Below are positions 16,851 to 25,547 of a stretch of DNA of 64,000 nt, one piece after another. Position 1 is the stretch's first letter. Each line of letters starts with the position of its first letter. Both the position numbers and the translations under genes were made by a program. The notes beneath the pieces were generated by a model, which saw nothing but the letters and a program-made list of their open reading frames with translations, was not told where the DNA came from and made no database searches. Source of the DNA: Deltaproteobacteria bacterium (GTDB lineage: Bacteria > Myxococcota_A > UBA9160 > UBA4427); contig JAJDAO010000036.1 of the NCBI GenBank assembly GCA_029261835.1, positions 1 to 64,000 of the forward strand. The letters are read 5' to 3'.

Positions 16851-18806
16851 CTACTCCGGCAGCGCGAACGCGATCAGATGGTCGCCGAGAGTGGTGCCCG
16901 CGCGACCGTGGCCGCCGGCCGCCATCACCAGGTACTGCCGCCCCCCCTTGCGAGCGCGGTAGCTCATGGGCGTGGCCTGTCCTCCGGCCGGAAGCCGCGC
17001 TTTCCACAGCTCCTCACCGGTCTTCACATCGAAGGCGCGCAGGTAGTCGTCGCTGGCGGCGCCCAGGAAGACCAGACCACCGGCCGTCGCCAGCTGCCCG
17101 CCCACGCTGGGAACGCCCAGCTCCCATGCGATCGGGACCGGCGCCACGTCGCGCGTGGTGCCGTACTTTACGCGCCAACGGACATCGCCGGTCGCGAGGT
17201 CGATGCCGTACAACCATCCCCACGGCGGCTTGATGCAGGGAATCCCGAGCGGCGAGAAGAAGATGTCGCGACGCATGCCGTAGGGCGTGCCCTTCTGGCG
17301 CGCGACCTCGCGGCCAGGCGTCTTGAGCCGCTCTTCCTCGACCTGTTCGCGCGGAATCAGCCGCACCACCCAGGGAATGTTCAGGACCTTGACGAGCAAC
17401 ATCTGGCGCTCGGGGTCTACCGCGACGCCTCCCCAGTTGGAGCCCCCCGCGTTGCCCGGGTACATGATGGATCCCTGCAAGGTGGGCGGCGTGAAGATCC
17501 CGTCGCTGCGCAGGCTCTCGATGCGCTTGCGGCACGAGCGGCGATCGAAGAACAAGAGCCCCCAGGCGTCGTCCGGTGCAATGCGGTGACTGGGCGCAAG
17601 CGGTGGCGGCTTCACCGGAAAGGGCTGGGTGGGCGAGAGACGCTCGCCCGGCGCACCGTCCTGGGGAACCGGCCGCTCTTCGACCGGGAAGAGGGGCTCT
17701 CCCGTCTCGCGGTGCAACACGAAGACGTGACCCATCTTGGTGGTCTGGATCACCGCGGGAACGGGACGGCCCTCGCGGCGCAGCGTGGCCAGCGTGGGCT
17801 GGGCGGGGACATCGTAGTCCCACAGGTCGTGGTGAACGGTCTGGAAGTGCCAGACCACCTCGCCCGTCGAGGCGCGTAGGGCGACCACGGAGCTGCCGTA
17901 GTGATCGGTGGGGGGAAGCCCGCCGCGGTAGTAGTCCGGGGAGGGATTGCCGGTGGGCACGAAGAGCAGGTCACGCTCCGCGTCCGCCGACATGGGAGCC
18001 CAGACGTTGGGCGTCCCGCGCGTGTAGCTTCCATCCTTGGGCGGCGGGTAGCCTGGCGGCGCGAGATCCCAGGCCCAGCGCACGGCCCCCGTGCGAACGT
18101 CGTATCCGCGGACCACACCGCTCGGCGCGTCGGTTCGCGCGTTGTCCGAGACCGCCGAGCCCACCGCCACCAGATCGCCCACCACCGTCGGCGCCGAGGT
18201 CACCTGATACTCCCCGTACCAGAGCTCCTCACCCACTCCCTGCTTGAGGTCGATCTGGCCGCCGTCACCGAAGCCCGCGCAGCGCTCGCCGGTGGCTGCG
18301 TCGAGGGCGATCAGCCTTGCGTCGTTGGTGGCGGTGAGGATGCGCCGGGCGCAGGCCTGGTCGGGAGCCCGCACCGGATCGCGCCAGAAGGCCACGCCGC
18401 GGCAGATGAGCTGGTTGGCGTAGCGGCCGGTGGGATCGATCTCCGGGTCGAAGCTCCAGCGCTCCTCGCCAGTCTCGGGATCGAGGGCGAAGACCCTGTT
18501 CATGGGCGTGCAACCGTAGAGAGTGCCATCCACCACGATCGGTGTGAGTTCGAAGGCAGTGGTCATGCGCCACTCGCCCTTGCCATCCGACCACTGGCCA
18601 TGTCGATAGGTCCACGCCACCTCGAGCCGTCCCACGTTCTCGGCGGTGATGTCGGCAAGCGGCGAGTAGTGCATGCCGCCCGCGTCGCCCCCGTACTCCG
18701 GCCAACCGACGGCGGGGCGCCCCTGCGCGAAGACGGACCCGGCGAGGAGGAGACAGACGAATCCGAGCGTGATCGAGAGGGGGTGGCGGGGTGTCGGCGA
18801 TTCCAT
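16851..18806 (-). CDS. PQQ-dependent dehydrogenase (quinoprotein, glucose/quinate-type)
   Basis: About 651 residues, with a signal peptide (MESPTPRHPLSITLGFVCL to VFAQG) and an eight-bladed propeller of the quinoprotein alcohol/glucose/quinate dehydrogenase family. Tryptophan-docking repeats such as ALDPETGEERWSFDP, DAATGERCAGFGDG and TGDVRWRVKYG are visible. It is periplasmic and lacks the N-terminal membrane domain of Gcd. It would oxidise an alcohol, sugar or polyol and pass electrons to quinone or a cytochrome. The start is ATG 18806 with gaggg upstream; a longer frame would run into repeat B. No pqq biosynthesis gene is in the window. Confidence 0.88.
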   Translation of the reverse strand: MESPTPRHPLSITLGFVCLLLAGSVFAQGRPAVGWPEYGGDAGGMHYSPLADITAENVGRLEVAWTYRHGQWSDGKGEWRMTTAFELTPIVVDGTLYGCTPMNRVFALDPETGEERWSFDPEIDPTGRYANQLICRGVAFWRDPVRAPDQACARRILTATNDARLIALDAATGERCAGFGDGGQIDLKQGVGEELWYGEYQVTSAPTVVGDLVAVGSAVSDNARTDAPSGVVRGYDVRTGAVRWAWDLAPPGYPPPKDGSYTRGTPNVWAPMSADAERDLLFVPTGNPSPDYYRGGLPPTDHYGSSVVALRASTGEVVWHFQTVHHDLWDYDVPAQPTLATLRREGRPVPAVIQTTKMGHVFVLHRETGEPLFPVEERPVPQDGAPGERLSPTQPFPVKPPPLAPSHRIAPDDAWGLLFFDRRSCRKRIESLRSDGIFTPPTLQGSIMYPGNAGGSNWGGVAVDPERQMLLVKVLNIPWVVRLIPREQVEEERLKTPGREVARQKGTPYGMRRDIFFSPLGIPCIKPPWGWLYGIDLATGDVRWRVKYGTTRDVAPVPIAWELGVPSVGGQLATAGGLVFLGAASDDYLRAFDVKTGEELWKARLPAGGQATPMSYRARKGGRQYLVMAAGGHGRAGTTLGDHLIAFALPE

Positions 18807-18854
18807 GAGGCCCTCGTGTGGTGCGGGCTGCGGCCGGCCTGATGCAGCGCGGCG

Positions 18855-18967
18855 GTGTACGTCGGCAAGACATTCCGGACGAGAGATGGCGTTCGCCAAG
18901 AGACGGTCTTCGGTTCTTGCCCAGGCGGCCTTGCCGGTCAATTACTCCTTCATCCTTCGCCGCATCG
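18855..18967. repeat. Degenerate dispersed repeat B, copy 1
   Basis: Aligns without gaps to 55363-55475 with 83 of 113 positions identical by my count. Strongest blocks are gcggccttgc, ctccttc and gcgcatcg or its close variant. It lies in the 320-bp divergent region between the PQQ dehydrogenase and the cyclic-nucleotide-binding gene, so it shares space with their promoters. Confidence 0.65.
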
Positions 18968-19126
18968 TAAGCCGCGGCGTGGGTACATGAAGCGTAGGCC
19001 AGAGTGAACTCTGTCTCAAAGATCGAGCAGAGCTGCTTCCGTCGAAGCGCTTCAGCTTGGTAGAATCGAGGTCGTCTGCCGGGAGCCGGCCGCGGGCCCG
19101 GTGACCCACAGAGGAGGTGCAGGCCC

Positions 19127-19621
19127 ATGAAGCGAGCCAGGATCGAGGCGCTGCTTGGTACGCCCCTCTTTGGCGGAATCAATCAGGAGGTCGTGGCCTT
19201 TCTGCTGGAAGAGGCGGCCGTGGTGGATGTTCGCGAGGGCGATTGGTTCTTTCGGCAAGGTGATGTCGGGACGTCGGCCTTCCTTCTCGAGCGAGGGAAC
19301 GTTTCCGTGCTGAAGAGCCACGATGGGTGCGACCACTTCCTGCGCCGGCTCGATGTCGGTGATTTCTTCGGCGAGGTTGCCCTCCTGGACTTCGGTCCCC
19401 GCAGCGCTTCGATCCGGGCCGAGGTCGACTGCAGCGCCATCGAGATCTCGGCGCAGAATCTCAGCCGAGCCGCCCGGAATGACATCGAGCAGTTCGCATT
19501 GATCTACATGAATCTGGGCCGCGAGCTGAGTCGGCGCCTGCGCGACGCAGACGAGCGTCTCTTCCGGTCGCGCTTCCTAGCGCCTGATGTCAGTGAGGGC
19601 TATGTCTTCGCACCTGCTTGA
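19127..19621 (+). CDS. Stand-alone cyclic nucleotide-binding domain protein
   Basis: 164 residues with a strong ribosome-binding site (agaggaggtg). A single Crp-type beta-roll domain spans about 10-125, with the phosphate-binding cassette seen as GDFFGEVALLDFGPRSAS (FGE-A-L and R-A-S pattern). There is no C-terminal helix-turn-helix, so it cannot bind DNA as Crp does. Such proteins sense cAMP or another ligand and act on partners; this is family knowledge. The C-terminal helix ends ALIYMNLGRELSRRLRDADERL. It lies 95 bp before the methyltransferase and is probably in one transcript with it. Confidence 0.88.
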   Translation: MKRARIEALLGTPLFGGINQEVVAFLLEEAAVVDVREGDWFFRQGDVGTSAFLLERGNVSVLKSHDGCDHFLRRLDVGDFFGEVALLDFGPRSASIRAEVDCSAIEISAQNLSRAARNDIEQFALIYMNLGRELSRRLRDADERLFRSRFLAPDVSEGYVFAPA

Positions 19622-19716
19622 GGCAGACGCTCCGAAGAGCGCCGCTGATCGCCCGCGATCTCGGCCGCGTCGAAGTGGGTGTCATGAGGCATGGAGCCGA
19701 CGAGGGAGGAGCATCG

Positions 19717-20337
19717 ATGGGATTCTACGAACGACACGTTCTTCCGCACATGATCGACATGTCGTGCAGCGCGAAGCCCGTTCGCAAGCAGCGCGAGAAG
19801 GTGGTCCCCAAGGCCGAGGGGCGCGTGCTCGAAGTCGGGATGGGCTCGGGGATCAACATCCCCTACTACGACCCCGAGCGTGTGGACTACGTCTGGGGGC
19901 TCGAGCCCTCCGAGGGCATGCGGGTGAAGGCGAAGCCCAACCTGGCGCGTGCACCCTTCGAGGTGAAGTGGCTGGACCTCCCGGGCGAGCAGATTCCCCT
20001 GGACGACGCGAGCGCCGACACGGTCCTGCTCACCTACACGCTCTGCACGATCTCTGATTCTCAGTCTGCCCTCGCGCAGATGCGCCGGGTTCTCAAGCCC
20101 GAGGGAAGACTGATCTTCTGCGAGCATGGTGCGGCCCCCGATGCCTCGACACGCAAGTGGCAAGACCGCGTGAACCCCATCTGGAAGCTCTTCTCGGGCG
20201 GATGCAATCTAAACCGGCCGATTCCCGACCTTATCGAAGAGGCGGGCTTCAAGATTCGCGAGCTCGAAACCATGTACCTTCCGAGCACGCCGAAGATCGC
20301 GGGTTTCAACTTCTGGGGCTACGCGGTTCGGGGCTAG
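19717..20337 (+). CDS. Class I SAM-dependent methyltransferase
   Basis: 206 residues from ATG 19717 with gagggaggag upstream. The SAM motif I is RVLEVGMGSGINIPYY, followed by the motif II/post-II region with DTVLLTYTLCTI and LKPEGRLIFCEHG, typical of the methyltransf_11 group. An insert with CNLNRPI and FKIRELE matches a subgroup often annotated as phosphatidylethanolamine N-methyltransferase-like. It is likely cytosolic or membrane-peripheral and the substrate is unknown. It is convergent with the membrane protein at 20398-22119. Confidence 0.85.
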   Translation: MGFYERHVLPHMIDMSCSAKPVRKQREKVVPKAEGRVLEVGMGSGINIPYYDPERVDYVWGLEPSEGMRVKAKPNLARAPFEVKWLDLPGEQIPLDDASADTVLLTYTLCTISDSQSALAQMRRVLKPEGRLIFCEHGAAPDASTRKWQDRVNPIWKLFSGGCNLNRPIPDLIEEAGFKIRELETMYLPSTPKIAGFNFWGYAVRG

Positions 20338-20397
20338 TGCAAGCGAACCGCTGGAGTTCCCGGAGCGGGGAGGCCTGCGCGGGTCGCCACCCGGCGA

Positions 20398-22119
20398 TCA
20401 GTCCGTGCGTGCGTACGTGGCCAGCAGGTAGTACCGATTCGGCATGCGATGTTCGAATACCCGTGTCGCTCCGAGTCGGTCAGCCAGCTCTTCGAGCCAG
20501 CTCCCGCCCGAGACCGCTCCATCGGAAGGCCGCTGATCGTCTCTGTCGAGGCGATAGTGGCGCGCGAACGCTTCGTGTGTGGCCAATCGATGCTCATTTC
20601 GGGTGATGGCGCGCAGCCGTTGGTCTGCGCGCAGCGGACGACTCGGATCGCCCGCTGCCGTGAGCGCGATGACGATGACATCGGGCTCTTGGTCGAGTAT
20701 GTACGCCGGGTCGTATTCCTTCGCGAGGAAGACGCCCGGGCTCTTGGCGATGTGTCGATCGGTTAGCCCCGAGATGTCGAGGATGCGGTGGTCTCGCGCG
20801 GTGTAGCCGACGAGGCCGATGTCCATGAGCGCGATCGTGCCGCCCGCGGGCACACCGCCCTGCGTGATCCACCGGGCCAGGGATCGGTGACCGGTCTCGA
20901 AGGCGGCCGCGCGCGTCTCGACGAGCTCGCGCAGCTCGGTGCGCTCGGCGCGATGCGAGGCCGCGCTCGCCCCGACGATCGCAGCTACGAAGAGCGGCGC
21001 GACGAGGCGCGCACGCGCTGCGCGCGGAGTCCTTTCCGTTGCCGCTCGCAGCAGTGCGATCCAGCCGGTGGCGACCCCGACGCTCAGCGGGATCAGGTAC
21101 GGGACCGAGAAACGCCAGCCGGGCATCCAATCGGTGCCCATGAAGAACGGCAACGCGGCGCCGACGACCCCGACACAGCTCGCCTCGATGAGCATCGGGT
21201 CTCGCAAGCCTGGCGGTCGCCATGCGGCGCCGCCGAGTCCAGCGGCCAGGCCGATCGGCCCCAAGAAGACGGCCGCCACCCCCGCGCGCACGTACTCGAG
21301 CGGCGTGTCTCCCAGGTAACCGCCGATCTTGGCCCAGTAGGTATTGGGCAGGATCTCGCCGTCGTACGCGGCCCACCGGAAGACCAGCTGGCCGAGCAAC
21401 ACAGCCGCGACGATCACCGCATCGAGCCCGACTCTCCGAAGCGCGGCGACCCATCCGGCGAATTGTATCCTCGCGCCGTTCTCGCCCTCGTGGTCTCGCA
21501 CGGCGACGACCAGTCGAGTGATCCACCAGACCGCGAAGACCGCAAGCACCTCGGCACGAGTCAGCGCCGCCAGTGCCCAGACCGCGCCGCTGCAGCCGCG
21601 CCGCGACCGCCCGAGCGACACGGCCCCGGCGACGAGAAGCGCGAAGAGGCCGGTCTCGAGTCCACTGGTCGCATTGAGGGCAAAGCCGGGGAATGTCGCG
21701 ACCGCACCCGTGCCCGCTGCGGCGGTCGCCCACCGCCACGGGGATGTCCAGCCTCGCGTCGCGCGCAGCGCTATCGCTGAGCCCACGACGAGCGCTGCGC
21801 CGGCCGCCAATGCACCCACCCATCGCGCCACGGCGGGCACGGCGGACTCCGAGACCGCCGCGACCGGCGCCAACACGAGCATCCAGAGAAAGTTCGTGTA
21901 GCCCTCGACGTGCTCGCCCGGATTCCAGTAGGGACCCAGGCCGTCCGCCAGCGCCGCGCTGTATCGAAAGGTGATGTACGCGTCGTCGTTGACGTGATTG
22001 GCAAAGAGGAAGAGCTGAACCGTGTAGGCGATGAGAGGAAGACCGGCTACGAGCAAGATCGTCCAAATCGAGGATCGGGTTGCGACGCGTCTCGCTGCGA
22101 CTTCCGATGCCTGCTTCAC
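20398..22119 (-). CDS. Polytopic membrane protein, GT-C-like glycosyltransferase
   Basis: 573 residues with about 10 membrane segments and a C-terminal periplasmic domain. The first external loop holds NDDAYITFRYSAALADGLGP followed by NPGEHVEGYTNFLW. The early DD pair and the conserved GYTNFLW are features of GT-C polyprenyl-phosphate-sugar transferases and related arabinofuranosyl/mannosyl transferases. It would move a sugar from a lipid carrier to a periplasmic acceptor; this is inferred from family resemblance. The first codon is GTG 22119 and the ribosome-binding site is weak. It follows the Spy-like gene after 276 bp, so a shared transcript is uncertain. Confidence 0.75.
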   Translation of the reverse strand: MKQASEVAARRVATRSSIWTILLVAGLPLIAYTVQLFLFANHVNDDAYITFRYSAALADGLGPYWNPGEHVEGYTNFLWMLVLAPVAAVSESAVPAVARWVGALAAGAALVVGSAIALRATRGWTSPWRWATAAAGTGAVATFPGFALNATSGLETGLFALLVAGAVSLGRSRRGCSGAVWALAALTRAEVLAVFAVWWITRLVVAVRDHEGENGARIQFAGWVAALRRVGLDAVIVAAVLLGQLVFRWAAYDGEILPNTYWAKIGGYLGDTPLEYVRAGVAAVFLGPIGLAAGLGGAAWRPPGLRDPMLIEASCVGVVGAALPFFMGTDWMPGWRFSVPYLIPLSVGVATGWIALLRAATERTPRAARARLVAPLFVAAIVGASAASHRAERTELRELVETRAAAFETGHRSLARWITQGGVPAGGTIALMDIGLVGYTARDHRILDISGLTDRHIAKSPGVFLAKEYDPAYILDQEPDVIVIALTAAGDPSRPLRADQRLRAITRNEHRLATHEAFARHYRLDRDDQRPSDGAVSGGSWLEELADRLGATRVFEHRMPNRYYLLATYARTD

Positions 22120-22395
22120 TCTACTTCGCTCGGTGGGCCGTGCCGCTCAGCCGGCGGCCACGTGCCCGATCACGGTGTCCTGGTCGTCGGCTCGGTCTCG
22201 ATGCATTCTCCACGATTGCCGCGCCCTTGTCATGAGCGCATCATCGTCACAAGGAGAGCGGGCCGCGCTCAAGACCCCCATCGCGGCCAGGAGGAGCGAT
22301 TTCGCCCCCAACCCCGTCGACAAGGCCGACGCTCGCGCAGAGCGGGTCAGCGAACGCGGCGGCGGGCGGGACCTCCAGCGGTCTGCGCGGATCAC

Positions 22396-22893
22396 TCACG
22401 GAGGCCCGTAGCGGCGTGGCCTCTTTCCCTTGCGGCGGGGAGGACCGCCGTCCCGCTTCATCTCCTGCTGAATCGCGATCAGCTCCCGGCGTTGCTCGGG
22501 TGTGAGGAGCGCGCGGATTCGAAGGACCGTTCTCAGGCGATGCTTGTGGTTCTCGGTCTCGAGTTGACCAATTCGCTCGGCCTGGTGCATGACCGCCTCT
22601 TCGGTCGGGTGCTCCCGCTCGAGCAGCCCCCGCAGCGCCTCGTGAGCGGCGCGAAGGCGTTCGCGTTGTGTGTCCAGCTTCGCGCGCGAGGATTCGGCGA
22701 TCGCAGTGATCTCGGCCCGCACGCTCTCCTCGAGGCCGAGCCGCTCGGCGTGGTGCTCGAGCACGTGATGAAAGGGCGGGCGATGCGGCGGACCGCCGAG
22801 GGGCGGCGGTTCGGGCGGTCCCTGCGCATAGACCGGCCCACAGATGCTCGCGATGAGCAGGCTCGTCACGGCGGCGAAGCTGGACCGAATCAC
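22396..22893 (-). CDS. Spy/CpxP-like periplasmic protein
   Basis: 165 residues with a signal peptide (MIRSSFAAVTSLLIASIC to VYAQG) and a histidine/proline-rich start (PPHRPPFHHVLEHH). A helical body ending with LLTPEQRRELIAI is the LTxxQ signature of Spy/CpxP-type envelope chaperones and CnrX-like metal sensors. It is predicted to be periplasmic, as chaperone or stress/metal sensor. It is the third gene of the sigma-factor operon, beginning at GTG 22893 two bases after the preceding stop. Confidence 0.85.
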   Translation of the reverse strand: MIRSSFAAVTSLLIASICGPVYAQGPPEPPPLGGPPHRPPFHHVLEHHAERLGLEESVRAEITAIAESSRAKLDTQRERLRAAHEALRGLLEREHPTEEAVMHQAERIGQLETENHKHRLRTVLRIRALLTPEQRRELIAIQQEMKRDGGPPRRKGKRPRRYGPP

Positions 22894-22895
22894 GA

Positions 22896-23288
22896 CTAGA
22901 CGCCCTCCATGAAGAGGCTCGCAATCGCCCGGTAGTCCTCCGGGAGCGAGCTGTCTCGATCGATCTCGCTGCCCGAGGTCAGCGAGAGTAGGCCATCCTC
23001 GAGCGAAATCTCGCTGCCGGCGACGGGCTCGAGAGACATGTGCTGCGGGCTTTCGCTGCCGGGGAGTGCGAGCCAGATCGCCAGTCCCACGGTTGCCACG
23101 GCCGCGAGCGCACCCGACGGGACCAGCCAGGGCAGCTGCCGTCGTTCGAGCCGTTGCTCGAGGCGCTCGTCGAATTCGATGGCGCGCTCGGGGCTCATCG
23201 GCGCGCGTTTGTAGACGGAGGCGATGCGCTCCACGAAGGCGCGATCTTCGTCACTCAGCAGAGTTAGTCTGTCACTCGGCTCACTCAT
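22896..23288 (-). CDS. Putative anti-sigma-type membrane regulator
   Basis: 130 residues from ATG 23288, which overlaps the end of the sigma-factor gene (translational coupling). The charged N-terminus (about 1-60) has ERIASVYKRAPMSPER. One transmembrane helix follows (WLVPSGALAAVATVGLAIWL), then an acidic periplasmic tail with EDYRAIASLFMEGV. I see no zinc-binding HxxxCxxC, so it is not a classic ZAS anti-sigma. Position and topology make an anti-sigma or cofactor role likely. The homology is not certain. Confidence 0.7.
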   Translation of the reverse strand: MSEPSDRLTLLSDEDRAFVERIASVYKRAPMSPERAIEFDERLEQRLERRQLPWLVPSGALAAVATVGLAIWLALPGSESPQHMSLEPVAGSEISLEDGLLSLTSGSEIDRDSSLPEDYRAIASLFMEGV

Positions 23289-23868
23289 GCGCTCGTCCTC
23301 CCGCCTCATCCTTCAGATCCGCGAGCTGTCGCCGCAGCGACACCAGCGCACGGTGGAGGTGGCTCTTGGCGGTTCCGATCGCGACACCTGAGATCTCGGC
23401 TGCCTCTCTCACGGTGAACTCCTCGAGGTGAACGAGCACGAAGATCTCGCGCTGTCTGCGGGGCAGGTTGCGAAGCGCCCCGGCAATTCGGCGCTGCAGC
23501 GTGGGATCCGAGGTGGCTCTTGGCGAGGGATCCGCCGACTCGGTGGGCGCGCTGGCGCGGAAGCGCTCGCGCACCGCGAGCCAGCGGCGATGACGGTGCG
23601 CTTCGCGAACCAGGATCCGGTAGAACCAGGTCGAGAGCGCCGCGTCCCCGCGAAAGCGCGCGAGGCCCCGATGAGCCCTGATGAAGGCCTCTTGCGCCAC
23701 GTCCTCGGCCGCGTCGTCGTCGCCACTCACCAGGCACCAGGCGAGTCGCACCGCTCGTTCCCGATGCTGGGCGACGAAGACCGCAAATTCCCGCTCTCGT
23801 GCGAGCCTCACAGAGGCGTCTTGTAGCCCAGCGAGTGGAATCGCCAACCCCCCGTCTACGCTCATCGT
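23281..23868 (-). CDS. ECF-type RNA polymerase sigma factor
   Basis: 195 residues. I chose ATG 23868 because GGAGGAG lies just upstream. Region 2 includes DDAAEDVAQEAFIRAHRGLARFRGD with the DxVQE-like core and the STWFYRILVREAHRH promoter-melting segment. Region 4 includes LPRRQREIFVLVHLEEFTVREAAEISGVAIGT and a recognition helix of the K-SHLHRAL type. It is the first gene of a three-gene unit with the overlapping anti-sigma-like gene and the Spy-like gene, so it probably responds to envelope or metal stress and may autoregulate. The DUF1566 gene is divergent (209 bp apart). Confidence 0.92.
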   Translation of the reverse strand, partial: TMSVDGGLAIPLAGLQDASVRLAREREFAVFVAQHRERAVRLAWCLVSGDDDAAEDVAQEAFIRAHRGLARFRGDAALSTWFYRILVREAHRHRRWLAVRERFRASAPTESADPSPRATSDPTLQRRIAGALRNLPRRQREIFVLVHLEEFTVREAAEISGVAIGTAKSHLHRALVSLRRQLADLKDEAGGRAHE

Positions 23869-24076
23869 CTCCTCCGCCCTCATGGCAGCGCCCTGCAGGC
23901 AGGTCGATCTCACTCTGTTCGAACCGCGAAGGGGGGCGATCGGGTTACATGTCCTGAAGCAGTCGAGCCTGCGGGGCGATCGCGCGGTCGCGTGCAAATG
24001 ATGCGACCGCGGCCGTAAACCGTATTGCGGCTCCGCGGTTCTAAGAGAAAAGAGATGAAGAACAGGGAGATGCACC

Positions 24077-25432
24077 ATGAGAATGCCGTTGGTCCTCGGC
24101 CTGGGGGTTCTGCCTGGGCTTCTGCTCGCCGGCCTCGCTGCCAATCCGCCTTACGCCAGGGCGGATTTCGTTGTGGTCGATACGGGCCAGACGACCTTCT
24201 ACGACGACAGCGCGCAGATTTCCGCGCCCGTCTCGGGCGAGCCCTTCTACGGGCAGGACGCCCACTACGAGGGAACCCCAGCCAGCTATCAGGACAACGG
24301 CGACGGTACAGTGAGTGACCTGAATACCGGGCTGATGTGGCAGCAGACACCGGGCGCCAAGATGACCTATGCCGACTCCGTCGCCGGCGCGGCCTCGTTC
24401 AATCTCGCCAGCCACAGCGACTGGCGGCTGCCGAGCATCAAAGAACTCTATTCGCTGATGGACTTTCGCGGCACGGACCCAAGCGGCTGGACCGGTACGG
24501 ACACGTCCATCCTGACGCCGTTTATCGACACGACGTACTTCGACTTCGAGTACGGCGACCCGACCGTCGAACGCATCATCGACGCACAGTACTGGTCGAG
24601 CACCGAGTACGTCAGTACGACCATGAACGGAGACGCCACGACCTTCGGCGTCAACTTCGCCGACGGTCGCATCAAGGGCTATCCGTCCGAGCCGATTGGC
24701 CCGACGGGACAGCAATCTACCATGACCTCGTTCGTCCGCTATGTGCGCGGCAACACCAACAACGGTGTCAACGACTTCGGCGACAACGGCGACGGCACGG
24801 TCACGGATCTCGCCAGCGGGTTGATGTGGCAGCAGGCTGACAGTGGCACGGGCCTGAACTGGGAGCAGGCACTTGCCTACGCCGAGGGTCTGGCGACAGC
24901 CGGGCACGCCGACTGGCGGTTGCCGAATGCGAAAGAGCTGCAGAGCATCCTCGACTACACACGGTCACCCGACACGACCGGCTCCGCAGCCATCGACCCA
25001 GTGTTCTCCGTCACGCCGATCACCGACGAGGGCGGCGGCACCGATTACCCGAGCTACTGGGCTTCCTCGACGCACGGCAACTGGACGGCGACGTCCGGTC
25101 AATGGGGCGTGTATGTTTGCTTCGGCGAGTGCTTGGGTTGGATGGAGACACCACCCGACTCGGGCAGCTATCAACTGCTCGACGTCCACGGTGCCGGCGC
25201 GCAGCGAAGCGACCCCAAGAGCGGCGACCCGTCAGCCTGGCCCCTGGGCAACGGCCCGCAAGGCGACGTCATCCGCATCTTCAACTACGTTCGCGCCGTA
25301 CGCGACGCTCCGCAGGAAGCCGAAACCGTCCCCGCCCTCTCAGAATGGGGCTTGGTGGCGATGGCGCTGCTGCTGCTCTGTGCCGGTACGTTCGTGTGTG
25401 GCAAGCAAGGTCCAGCGACTCCAAGCCTTTGA
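24077..25432 (+). CDS. DUF1566 (Lcl) protein with IPTL-CTERM sorting signal
   Basis: 451 residues, secreted. A signal peptide ends about ANPPYARA. Two Lcl/DUF1566 repeats follow (about 60-215 and 235-430), each with the YxDNGDGTVxDLxTGLMWQQ type start and SDWRLPSIKEL or ADWRLPNAKEL. This domain resembles C-type-lectin-like ligand-binding folds found in surface proteins. The C-terminus is VPALSEWGLVAMALLLL followed by a short basic/cys tail, which is the IPTL-CTERM sorting form processed by exosortase-like or archaeosortase-related systems. It is divergent from the sigma gene. An exosortase is not in the window. Confidence 0.9.
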   Translation: MRMPLVLGLGVLPGLLLAGLAANPPYARADFVVVDTGQTTFYDDSAQISAPVSGEPFYGQDAHYEGTPASYQDNGDGTVSDLNTGLMWQQTPGAKMTYADSVAGAASFNLASHSDWRLPSIKELYSLMDFRGTDPSGWTGTDTSILTPFIDTTYFDFEYGDPTVERIIDAQYWSSTEYVSTTMNGDATTFGVNFADGRIKGYPSEPIGPTGQQSTMTSFVRYVRGNTNNGVNDFGDNGDGTVTDLASGLMWQQADSGTGLNWEQALAYAEGLATAGHADWRLPNAKELQSILDYTRSPDTTGSAAIDPVFSVTPITDEGGGTDYPSYWASSTHGNWTATSGQWGVYVCFGECLGWMETPPDSGSYQLLDVHGAGAQRSDPKSGDPSAWPLGNGPQGDVIRIFNYVRAVRDAPQEAETVPALSEWGLVAMALLLLCAGTFVCGKQGPATPSL

Positions 25433-25547
25433 GTGTCCACCAACGCCGGCCGCGACTGCGACTGGATCTCGCTGACGATCACTGGCCTGGACCTCATCGC
25501 AAACACGATCATCGTCGAGATTGTTGGCGAACCTCTGAAACAGGGCA

